Assembly: GCA_027366195.1 (NCBI GenBank)
Contig: DAHXKW010000014.1
Location: 1 to 5,813, forward strand
Length of the DNA: 5,813 nt
From: Alphaproteobacteria bacterium
Lineage (GTDB): Bacteria; Pseudomonadota; Alphaproteobacteria; G02398745; G023898745
Reading direction: 5' to 3'
The notes under the pieces were generated by a model. The model saw only the letters and a program-made list of their open reading frames with translations, did no database searches and was not told where the DNA came from. Below are positions 1 to 5,695 of this stretch, in pieces. The position numbers and the translations under genes were made by a program. The stretch's first letter is position 1. Each line of letters begins with the position of its first letter.

Positions 1-1
1 T

Positions 2-121
2 CTTTGGCATTTGGGCGCAAAAATAGGAAGAAAACTCTTGGCACATACTGTCTGCTTGAGGATCAATGGAGATCTCAACCCATATATGCCTTTGCAGATT
101 GAAAGAATTTTAGCCTTCTAA
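2..121 (+). pseudogene. C-terminal end of a probable DDE transposase (runs off the left edge)
   Basis: A reading frame open from the window edge gives 39 residues and stops at TAA 119-121. It contains the segment KIGRKLLAHTVCLRINGDL followed by PLQIERILAF. A basic helix of the form K-x-x-A/R-K-x-x-A-H-T, then a hydrophobic stretch with N, then a short P-L-Q-x tail, resembles the C-terminal end of DDE transposases of the IS982/IS4/IS5 kind. The catalytic DDE residues would lie outside the window, so it cannot be told whether the gene is whole or broken. Its last four bases overlap the stop codon of the convergent gene at 118-678. The family call rests on recalled sequence style only; an unrelated protein end is possible. 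Confidence 0.45.
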
Positions 122-678
122 AAAACTTGCACACTGCGTAATTTTAATATTTCCTGATCGTTATTTTTCGGTTGCTTCTCTTCTGTACGCGAGCGTTCTT
201 CTTCTATCTGTCTGTATAGTGTTTCCGATGCTCTTTGGTCGTAAAAACCAAGAGTAGTAATAAATGCGGCTTTCTTGCAGTCTAGTCGGGGATTAGGGTG
301 ATTTTTAAGAGCATCAAGAGCTTCGAAAATACTAGAACGATCACGAAGTGTTGGTGCTGGATTTCCGCTTTCTGGATCCTTACATGTCAAAAAACAGGGC
401 GGTAGTCCTTGTGCGCGTGCAAGTGTTCCTTTAGGGTGATATGTAGCCTTCTTGTTGAACCATTGATACCAAGTGATTATTTGCTGTAGTCTTGATAATA
501 TTTCTTGAGGAATGGTTGTCTGATCTTTTGAATGAAGTAGTACTTCAGTAGGTGTCCCATCTATCCCAATATAAAGTAGTGATTTTGGTGGTTCCTGAGT
601 AAGAGTTTTTAACCCAGATGTATTTTCAGTGGTTGCAGCTTGGATTTGTATAAAATATATAAAGGCTAAACTCAACAC
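118..678 (-). CDS. Hypothetical, possibly exported protein of 186 residues
   Basis: I do not recognise this protein. Translation starts at GTG (676-678): an AGGA box sits seven bases upstream, and an in-frame stop at 691-693 rules out a longer form. The N-terminus (residues 2-15, LSLAFIYFIQIQAA) is hydrophobic and ends in A-A before a polar TTENTSG stretch. That looks like a short signal peptide, although the positive n-region is missing. The rest is soluble. It has cysteines at 95, 99 and 134 (PPCFLTCK around the first two), a possible globular part at residues 33-150, and a very charged helical tail at about 150-180. The C-terminus ends exactly at the transposase fragment on the other strand, so the last residues may have been altered by insertion. 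It lies downstream of the serine hydrolase on the same strand but seems to have its own -10 box. Confidence 0.6.
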   Translation of the reverse strand: MLSLAFIYFIQIQAATTENTSGLKTLTQEPPKSLLYIGIDGTPTEVLLHSKDQTTIPQEILSRLQQIITWYQWFNKKATYHPKGTLARAQGLPPCFLTCKDPESGNPAPTLRDRSSIFEALDALKNHPNPRLDCKKAAFITTLGFYDQRASETLYRQIEEERSRTEEKQPKNNDQEILKLRSVQVF

Positions 679-685
679 TGTAGTT

Positions 686-689
686 TCCT
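686..689 (-). promoter_or_regulatory. Shine-Dalgarno site supporting the GTG start of the 186-residue gene
   Basis: On the minus strand the sequence reads GCAGGAAACTACA and then GTG. The AGGA core is seven bases from the start, which favours GTG over the TTG codon immediately after it. Confidence 0.55.
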
Positions 690-709
690 GCTAAAGGTTT
701 TGTTAAATA

Positions 710-715
710 ATTATA
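710..715 (-). promoter_or_regulatory. Candidate -10 box (TATAAT) for the 186-residue gene
   Basis: The minus strand carries a perfect TATAAT, preceded directly by TG, about 31 bases before the GTG start. That leaves a short leader containing the ribosome-binding site. No good -35 lies at 16-18 bp: a TTGACT at 728-733 is only 12 bp away. In DNA this AT-rich such boxes also arise by chance, so the gene may instead be read through from the serine hydrolase. Confidence 0.35.
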
Positions 716-780
716 CATTTTTTTATTAGTCAATACATTGATTATTGAACCGTATGTTTTTTGTTTTTATGAAATCAGTC

Positions 781-1875
781 TTATCTGTTTATTTTGTTAT
801 CTTGTTTTAAAAACAAGCCCCAGAAATTGAGGCCTTCTTGAAGCGGTAGAGCTGTTTTTGAAGCTTCATTCATCATGATGACTATGCCGATGTCTTCAGA
901 AGGAATGACACCCACAAATGTATTGATGCCCGCAATATATCCCGGGTGATAAATCATGTCTTTTTCTGGGTTTGTCTTTGATCGTAAAACACGCCATCCA
1001 AGGCCATACCAGGATTCTATTTGATTTAGATCACAAGGAAACTCGATCCCCTTATTAACCCACTTTGTGATATCTTTGTTTTTCTTCCTTGGTTTATACA
1101 TTTGAGCCAACATTGTCTTTGAAAGGACATCTGACCTGTATCCACAGATGAGCTGCAAGAACTTAATCATGCCATCTAAAGAGGCAAAAATTCCTGCAGC
1201 AGTCATGACAACTTTGGGGTAATACGGTGGAAAGGGGAGGGTTTTAGTTTGACCGTTCTCTTTCATATGGGGGTAAGCAATTTCCCTGCAGGCATCTATG
1301 GGAATGACCTGAATTTCATCTGTACCAAGACAGGTTCTAAAATTTTGCAATGCTTGTGGGAAGTTCGTCCCCTTTATTTCTAGGACTTCTTCAACCAAGC
1401 TGAATAAAACATTTGTATAAGCATATGATTTGCCGGGAATGGATAGTTTTTGTTTGCTTAGCAGTTTAAGAATTTGTTGACGACTTTGTCCAGCTTCAAT
1501 TTCTAAATTTCCCCAAAAGGGGGACTCTATTCCAGCTGTATGGCCAAGGATATCAATTAAGCTGACCTTATGTTTAAGCCAGGGTAGAGTGAATTTTTCC
1601 CTAAGGTTTATTGTGTTTTTCTGAGCCAGGTAACCTATTGTCATAGAGGTTATAGCTTTAGAGGAAGATCCCAGAGGAAATAGAGTATGTGATGTAATTG
1701 GTTTTTCCGTATCACCTTGTGCTCCAAAGGTTTTTTTATAGACGATTTTCCCTTTGTGTACTATAGCGATGGCGCCACCTTTTACAGTTTTAGCTTTGCA
1801 TTGAAATTCTTGGATAAAATGCTTTAATTGGCAGCTGGTAGCAGCAAATATTGGCAGTAAAAAAAATATAAGCAT
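781..1875 (-). CDS. Class C beta-lactamase/PBP-like serine hydrolase, exported
   Basis: This is a member of the AmpC-type serine hydrolase family (beta-lactamase, D,D-carboxypeptidase, D-aminopeptidase or esterase activities). All three active-site motifs are visible: S-x-x-K at Ser70-Lys73 (GSSSK, the acylating serine and its lysine), Y-x-N at Tyr153-Asn155 (YTN), and H-x-G at His310-Gly312 (HPG, in place of the K-T-G of true AmpC). Supporting family landmarks are GHTAG near residue 111 and WYGLGW near 289. The H-x-G form is common in the peptidase/esterase branch, so a peptidase or esterase is more likely than an antibiotic-degrading enzyme. The N-terminus (MLIFFLLPIFAATSC) is a hydrophobic export signal, and the ATSC end could be a weak lipobox with Cys15 as lipid anchor. 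At 364 residues the length is normal. An AGAGG lies 12 bases before the ATG, a little far. It follows lysA by 52 bases on the same strand with no terminator between, so cotranscription is likely. The substrate cannot be told from sequence. Confidence 0.88.
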   Translation of the reverse strand: MLIFFLLPIFAATSCQLKHFIQEFQCKAKTVKGGAIAIVHKGKIVYKKTFGAQGDTEKPITSHTLFPLGSSSKAITSMTIGYLAQKNTINLREKFTLPWLKHKVSLIDILGHTAGIESPFWGNLEIEAGQSRQQILKLLSKQKLSIPGKSYAYTNVLFSLVEEVLEIKGTNFPQALQNFRTCLGTDEIQVIPIDACREIAYPHMKENGQTKTLPFPPYYPKVVMTAAGIFASLDGMIKFLQLICGYRSDVLSKTMLAQMYKPRKKNKDITKWVNKGIEFPCDLNQIESWYGLGWRVLRSKTNPEKDMIYHPGYIAGINTFVGVIPSEDIGIVIMMNEASKTALPLQEGLNFWGLFLKQDNKINR

Positions 1876-1927
1876 AAGTATTTAAAACCTCTATTTAATT
1901 TTTGACCGTTAAAAATAAGTGATTTTT

Positions 1928-3295
1928 TTATTGAAGTTGGGTATCATACTGGACCAAATCTTCAAGTTTTTGTGGTTTTGTTGTCCATACATAATCATTG
2001 TTTTTCATAAAAACAACTCCGGGCATAGCATGTTTGTTATATTGATTTACCATTGAATGGCTGTATGCCCCAGTATTGAAAACTACTAAGACATCACCAG
2101 ACTTACATTCAGGTAAAAAAATGTTTTCGATTAAAATATCTCCACTTTCACAACAGTTGCCGACTACTTTGTAGTTTTTTATAGGAGCTTGGTTCATTTT
2201 ATTAGCAACGCATGCATTGTATTTTATTTGATAAAGAGCTACGCGCATGTTGTCTGACATTCCCCCGTGAACAGCTAGAAATGTTAAACCATCGCTTTCT
2301 TTGACATGTCCAATACGATATAGTGTACAACCTGCTTGAGATACAACACTTCGACCGGGCTCTATTGCTAATTTTGGTAATGGAACTTCATATTGTCGGC
2401 AACGTTCTATTATTTCTGAACAAACATGTTTAGAAAAACGTTCAATAGTTTTAATCGTAGATTCCTGCTCATCAACACCAAGTCCGCCGCCAATATCCAA
2501 TGTATCGATTGTTATACCTTGTTTTTGCAACAAAGACAAATAACGAATGACTGCATCAATGGCTTCCGTATACGCCTTTAGATTCAAAATTTGTGACCCA
2601 ATATGAAAATGGATTCCTTTGAAAAAAACATTTGTACTTTTGGACATGCGCATAATTAAATCTGTAGTTCGGTTATCATCAAGAGGAAGGCCGAATTTAG
2701 ATTTGTAAATACCTGTCGCCATAGCTGGGTGAGTGTCTACATCTATGATTGGATTAACGCGTAACATAACAGATGCCCGGTTTGTGAAAGACAGAGACTC
2801 TAATAGATCAAATTCGCTAACGCTATCAATTACAATGGCGTAAATTTTGGCGTCCAGCGCAGCTTGTAATTCTGTTCTACTTTTATTATTGCCATGCATT
2901 AGAATGTTTTGTCCTGAAATTCCAGCCAATTTGGCAATGAACAATTCTCCCTCTGAACAAACATCAAGACCTACTGCTTCTTGCTGAACTATATTTGCCA
3001 TTCCTAAATTTAAAAAGGCTTTGGAAGCGTAAAAAATTGATGTGGATTTGGGGTAAAACTTTTGAAATGTTTGTCGATAAACATGTAGGTGTTGTCTGAT
3101 GAGTAGCTCGTTCACAACATAAACAGGACGATCATTAGTGATTATCGTCGTTAGATCAACTCCATTTAGTTCTAAATGTGCTTTTTGATTGATTGAAAAA
3201 CCAAGTTCTTTATAAGTATCAGGATACATGATAACAAATGTGTCATACCGGCAAACGCATTGTATCACGGGATCTTGCTTAAAAAATATAGTCAT
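1928..3295 (-). CDS. lysA: Diaminopimelate decarboxylase, Bacillus-type
   Basis: This PLP-dependent fold-III decarboxylase makes L-lysine and CO2 from meso-diaminopimelate, the last step of lysine synthesis, in the cytoplasm. Family motifs occur in order: Lys92 in YASKAF (Schiff base to PLP), GLDVCSEGEL at 109-118, HGNNKS at 134-139, HFHIGSQ at 229-235, the phosphate loop DIGGGLG at 267-273, EPGRS at 312-316, GNCCESGD at 379-386 (catalytic Cys382, Glu383) and the tyrosine of NTGAYSHSM at 411. CCESGD, HGNNKS and YASKAF match Bacillus LysA more closely than proteobacterial LysA, which hints at horizontal origin. Where relatives read VDGGM, this protein has VHGGM (His343), a one-base change from GAC to CAC. 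The ATG at 3295 has no Shine-Dalgarno site and adds 22 residues absent from the family. Met23 (3227-3229), which begins MYPDTYKELGFSIN, fits Bacillus LysA starts better but also lacks one. It is divergent from a LysE-type exporter. Confidence 0.93.
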   Translation of the reverse strand: MTIFFKQDPVIQCVCRYDTFVIMYPDTYKELGFSINQKAHLELNGVDLTTIITNDRPVYVVNELLIRQHLHVYRQTFQKFYPKSTSIFYASKAFLNLGMANIVQQEAVGLDVCSEGELFIAKLAGISGQNILMHGNNKSRTELQAALDAKIYAIVIDSVSEFDLLESLSFTNRASVMLRVNPIIDVDTHPAMATGIYKSKFGLPLDDNRTTDLIMRMSKSTNVFFKGIHFHIGSQILNLKAYTEAIDAVIRYLSLLQKQGITIDTLDIGGGLGVDEQESTIKTIERFSKHVCSEIIERCRQYEVPLPKLAIEPGRSVVSQAGCTLYRIGHVKESDGLTFLAVHGGMSDNMRVALYQIKYNACVANKMNQAPIKNYKVVGNCCESGDILIENIFLPECKSGDVLVVFNTGAYSHSMVNQYNKHAMPGVVFMKNNDYVWTTKPQKLEDLVQYDTQLQ

Positions 3296-3299
3296 ATAA

Positions 3300-3327
3300 T
3301 TAGGTAGTTAAGCAGTTAGGTGGTTAA
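3300..3327. repeat. Two near-identical 12-bp direct repeats between lysA and the exporter gene
   Basis: TTAGGTAGTTAA (3300-3311) recurs as TTAGGTGGTTAA (3316-3327), with one mismatch and a 16-bp period. They lie in the short segment between divergent genes, just upstream of the annotated lysA ATG. They could be a regulator-binding site, but the period is not a clean multiple of the helical turn and the set is small, so a chance duplication is also possible. Confidence 0.4.
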
Positions 3328-3346
3328 ATTTTTTGTTGTATAAAGA

Positions 3347-3354
3347 ACTATAGT
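3347..3354. promoter_or_regulatory. Palindromic -10-like box ACTATAGT in the divergent promoter region
   Basis: ACTATAGT reads the same on both strands and gives TATAGT, a fair -10 hexamer, in each direction. A second candidate, TATAAA at 3339-3344 (+), lies beside it. No convincing -35 element is seen at the right spacing on either strand. It is only nine bases before the exporter ATG, so as a rightward -10 it would give an almost leaderless message; leftward toward lysA it is better placed. Confidence 0.25.
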
Positions 3355-3362
3355 ATTGAGAC

Positions 3363-4016
3363 ATGCGATGGTGCACAAAATTGTATATTGATGGGTTAGT
3401 ATTCCTTGTCACGCAGCACGTAATTGGACTAATGTCTTTAGGACCGTGTACGGCATTAGTTATTCGTACCAGTTTGTCCAGTCGTTCAAATGGTATACAC
3501 ACAGTGTTTGGCGCTGTTGTTGGAAGTTTTTTAATTAAAACCTTATCAGTTTTAGGACTAGCTTGTATTCTGATTCACTATCCTACTTTGTTTAACTGCT
3601 TTAAGATAGCTGGCGCCACCTATCTGGTTTGGCTTGGACTGATGTGTTACTTCAATGCTTACAAAACATTTATTATGCCAAAAGATGTAGTAATTTCTGT
3701 CGGGAATGATGAATCATTCAAACGCTCTCCTTTTTGGGCAGGATTTTGGATTAGCATGACAAACCCACTAAGCTCTGTACGATTTATTGCAATATTTTCA
3801 ACAGTGATTACACCTAAAATGCCTTTACCAACACAACTATCGTACCTTGTTATCTTAGCTGCAATATCGTTAGCTTTTTACATGTGCGTATCGTTGTTTT
3901 TTTCAACCACTAAAATTCAAAATATTATAACTAGATATCGTCATATATTGGATATCATCCTAGGAAGCACTTTAGCTTACTGGGGATTGAAAATTTTTAA
4001 AGCGACAATTAATTAG
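3363..4016 (+). CDS. LysE/RhtB-family amino-acid exporter
   Basis: This integral membrane protein of 217 residues, the usual size for the family, exports basic or neutral amino acids driven by the proton gradient. The N-terminal signature is SLGPCTALVIRTSLS at about 25-39, where most members have T-P-G-P-N; the first proline is lost and the G-P pair kept. Further family features are the glycine-rich helix G50-AVVG-S55, the helix ending GATYLVWLG at 84-92, a polar central loop at about 102-122, and FWAGFWISMTNPLSS at 124-138, equivalent to the usual GF-x-x-N-x-x-NPK. Hydrophobic helices follow at about 140-150, 160-182 and 194-212. Only a weak GAG lies before the ATG. It is divergent from lysA, as expected if lysine or a related amino acid is the cargo, but substrate cannot be read from the sequence. 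It ends 11 bases before the next gene, so the two are probably cotranscribed. Confidence 0.85.
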   Translation: MRWCTKLYIDGLVFLVTQHVIGLMSLGPCTALVIRTSLSSRSNGIHTVFGAVVGSFLIKTLSVLGLACILIHYPTLFNCFKIAGATYLVWLGLMCYFNAYKTFIMPKDVVISVGNDESFKRSPFWAGFWISMTNPLSSVRFIAIFSTVITPKMPLPTQLSYLVILAAISLAFYMCVSLFFSTTKIQNIITRYRHILDIILGSTLAYWGLKIFKATIN

Positions 4017-4019
4017 GGG

Positions 4020-4024
4020 GGAGG
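4020..4024 (+). promoter_or_regulatory. Shine-Dalgarno site of the GNAT gene, unusually close to the start
   Basis: A G-run followed by AGGAAC directly abuts the exporter stop codon. GGAGG ends only three bases before the ATG, tighter than usual. The G-run at 4016-4021 would give a more normal spacing of six. Confidence 0.5.
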
Positions 4025-4027
4025 AAC

Positions 4028-4699
4028 ATGTTTTTCGTTTTATTTTTTTCTTTAATGAATTGTCTGAGCGCAGCAGCATATGCACCTTTTGAATTTGATT
4101 TCACAAGCGAAGATGGTTCTACATACAGGATAGAAATGAGACCAATTGAAACAACATTGCAAGATAGACTTTGTTTGGGAAAAACCTATGGATCAGCGAT
4201 TCCAATGAGTTCATACATGGATGGAACAGTACGCAGCCAAGCAGAGATTGATAAACGTTTTAAAAACTATACCGAATGGACTAATCATAAAGGATACCCC
4301 TGGGTTTGTGCAATGGCATTTTTGAAATCCGTTAGCGCAGAAGAAAGCCAGTTAACAGCGGGGCAATTCTTAGGACAACTAGTAATCGAGCCGTGGGATG
4401 ATAATGGAGATGCAGAACTTTCTTATGTATTGGTTGAAGGGTGTTGGAATAAAGGAATCTGCACAGCACTTGTCGCAAAACTGCTCGAATTAGTTATTCC
4501 CTGTTTAAAGGGAAATACACATATGTATAAAATCCGTAAACTTTGGGCTACTGCTCGTCCAAACAATGTAGGATCTTGGAAAGTTCTAGAAAAGAATAAT
4601 TTTTCAAAAGAAGAAGGACTTGGAGCTGTCCATTCATCTACCGTAGAAACAGCAGCTGCGCCAACCGATAGGTGGAAATACTATATACAAATTGTCTAG
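4028..4699 (+). CDS. GNAT acetyltransferase (RimJ/RimL-like) with apparent signal peptide
   Basis: Residues 1-19 (MFFVLFFSLMNCLSAAAYA) form a hydrophobic stretch ending in AAAYA, a good signal-peptidase site, before PFEFDF. Residues about 32-220 are a GNAT domain, which transfers acetyl from acetyl-CoA to an amine. It begins TYRIEMRPIETTLQDRL, like the opening strand of RimJ/RimL-type enzymes. GQLVIEPWDDNGDAELSYVL gives the central strands, and WNKGICTALV at 140-149 fits the acetyl-CoA loop Q/R-x-x-G-x-G/A. RPNNVGSWKVLEKNNF at 177-192 is the typical asparagine-serine helix (N-x-x-S-x-x-x-L-E-K-x-x-F). An exported acetyl-CoA enzyme is unexpected, because acetyl-CoA is absent from the periplasm. 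It could act in a host cell, or a shorter cytoplasmic form could start at Met37 (4136-4138), which has AGGA five bases upstream but would lose part of the first strand. It sits 11 bases after the exporter and 34 before the dipeptidase. The acceptor substrate is unknown. Confidence 0.8.
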   Translation: MFFVLFFSLMNCLSAAAYAPFEFDFTSEDGSTYRIEMRPIETTLQDRLCLGKTYGSAIPMSSYMDGTVRSQAEIDKRFKNYTEWTNHKGYPWVCAMAFLKSVSAEESQLTAGQFLGQLVIEPWDDNGDAELSYVLVEGCWNKGICTALVAKLLELVIPCLKGNTHMYKIRKLWATARPNNVGSWKVLEKNNFSKEEGLGAVHSSTVETAAAPTDRWKYYIQIV

Positions 4700-4733
4700 A
4701 ATTTGATCATCATAACAAACAGGAGAAAATTCT

Positions 4734-5468
4734 ATGCAATTTACTTATCTTGATCTTGTTGATAAAACAATCTTGTTCGAACCACTAATGGCAAAAAATT
4801 GGTTTGAAAATAATTCCGGTGGTTATTCACTTTTTACCTCCGATGAAACACAGCCTTATACAATCCCTGGTTATTACGGAAACCGCTGCATTGTTGAAAT
4901 TGATATGGCGCAAGCTTTGTCACGTATTCATCAAGAACTCAAAACAAAGGGTTTAAGCTTAAAAGTTTATGATACCTATCGTCCCCAAAAAGCAGTATCA
5001 TTTTTTACACAGTGGACAACATGGCCAGATACCTCTTTAGCAAAAAAATATCATTACCCCAATGTACAAAAACAAAATTTTCATGAATTATCCTACCTTA
5101 GTCAAACCTCTTCGCATACTCTTGGAACAGCAGTTGATGTCACGATTGCACCCCTGAAATATGCATCTTATGAAAAGCCTGCAGACTTTCTTGGATATTT
5201 TGATTCTGAAAGTTTGGATATGGGCGTTGGATATCTGTGTTTTGACGAAAAATCTTGGCGTTCATATGACCAAATCACAAAAGAACAAAAAGCTAATCGA
5301 CAGATTTTGTTTGATATTATGGACAAACACGGATTTGAACCATTAGATACGGAGTTTTGGCATTACTATTACAAGCGCAATCGTAACTGCGACAAGTATT
5401 TTGATTTTGATATTCGTGATAATTATAAAAATAAAGAACTTGCAGCCTTAGGTGTGAAGAGGCCGTAA
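4734..5468 (+). CDS. D-alanyl-D-alanine dipeptidase, VanX/DdpX family (peptidase M15D)
   Basis: This is a zinc dipeptidase of the family that splits D-Ala-D-Ala, used either to recycle cell-wall peptides (DdpX) or to starve wall synthesis of D-Ala-D-Ala in vancomycin resistance (VanX). Every key motif is present: the substrate arginine Arg83 in YDTYRPQKAV, S-x-H-x-x-G-x-A-x-D as SSHTLGTAVD with zinc ligands His128 and Asp135, LDMGVGY at 161-167 in place of the usual D-M-G-T, and EFWH at 207-210 with catalytic Glu207 and zinc ligand His210 (EWWH in VanX). There is no signal peptide, so it is cytoplasmic. The 244 residues exceed the roughly 200 of VanX; 17 of the extra residues lie after YFDFDI, where relatives usually stop. 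That tail overlaps the reading frame of a GNAT remnant. AGGAG eight bases before the ATG fixes the start. There are no vanHA, vanRS or ligase genes nearby, so recycling or another role is likelier than glycopeptide resistance. Confidence 0.9.
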   Translation: MQFTYLDLVDKTILFEPLMAKNWFENNSGGYSLFTSDETQPYTIPGYYGNRCIVEIDMAQALSRIHQELKTKGLSLKVYDTYRPQKAVSFFTQWTTWPDTSLAKKYHYPNVQKQNFHELSYLSQTSSHTLGTAVDVTIAPLKYASYEKPADFLGYFDSESLDMGVGYLCFDEKSWRSYDQITKEQKANRQILFDIMDKHGFEPLDTEFWHYYYKRNRNCDKYFDFDIRDNYKNKELAALGVKRP

Positions 5469-5614
5469 AAAACAATTGTGGAAGAATTGAATGGCAATGT
5501 CTGAATTGGAATAAGCCAGCTATTGATTTTTATTTAAACATCGGGTCCACGCCTATGTCTGAATGGTGCTCATTTCGTTTGGATCGAGAAAAAATAGAGC
5601 AACTTCTTTCGTGA
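5435..5614 (+). pseudogene. C-terminal remnant of a second GNAT acetyltransferase (SSAT/thialysine-acetyltransferase-like)
   Basis: Right after the dipeptidase, in another frame, an open stretch with no start codon encodes a C-terminal end reading EEAVKNNCGRIEW, LNWNKPAIDFY, GSTPMSEW, then FRLDREKIEQLLS and TGA at 5612-5614. The patterns N-C-G-R-x-E-W, L-x-W-N-x-P-A-I-x-F-Y and P-M-x-E-W are hallmarks of the spermidine/spermine and thialysine N-acetyltransferase group of GNAT enzymes. The frame is open only from 5435, after a TAA at 5432-5434, so the acetyl-CoA-binding region is gone. Its first 34 bases overlap the end of the dipeptidase gene. It is unrelated to the neighbouring full-length GNAT. 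It was probably truncated by a deletion or recombination that joined the dipeptidase gene to it. Confidence 0.8.
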
Positions 5615-5695
5615 TTTTACAGGAAAGACGATAGACTAAGAAACCGACATTAAAACATTGCCTAAGTTATTATGGAAGCGCCACAAACATCTGCC
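5615..5695. other. Short non-coding segment, possibly the outer end of an insertion sequence
   Basis: No gene is seen. It lies between the GNAT remnant and the 3' end of the transposase fragment, where the insertion-sequence end should be. The stretch beginning GGAAAGACGATAGACTAAG (from 5622) could be a terminal repeat, but the other end of the element is outside the window, so this cannot be tested here. Confidence 0.25.

Noticed and set aside
1..102. A second frame open from the left edge (stop at 100-102)
   Set aside because: Its product is very basic and low in hydrophobic pattern, while the frame ending at 121 gives a transposase-like C-terminus.
679..780. Possible terminator after the serine hydrolase (GTCAAT at 729 pairing with ATTGAAC near 745)
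   Set aside because: The stem is short and AT-rich, has a mismatch and no following T-run on the minus strand, so it does not support a terminator call.
3308..3502. A 64-codon minus-strand open frame opposite the start of the exporter gene
   Set aside because: It is antisense to the conserved N-terminal part of a LysE/RhtB protein, runs into the lysA promoter region, and has no recognisable domain.
5161..5346. A 61-codon plus-strand open frame inside the dipeptidase gene
   Set aside because: It overlaps, in another frame, the section leading to the conserved zinc-binding EFWH motif, and its translation resembles nothing.
4734..5468. Vancomycin-resistance operon
   Set aside because: Only a VanX-type dipeptidase is present. 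No VanH dehydrogenase, VanA/B ligase or VanRS regulators are in the window, and the family also serves in wall recycling.
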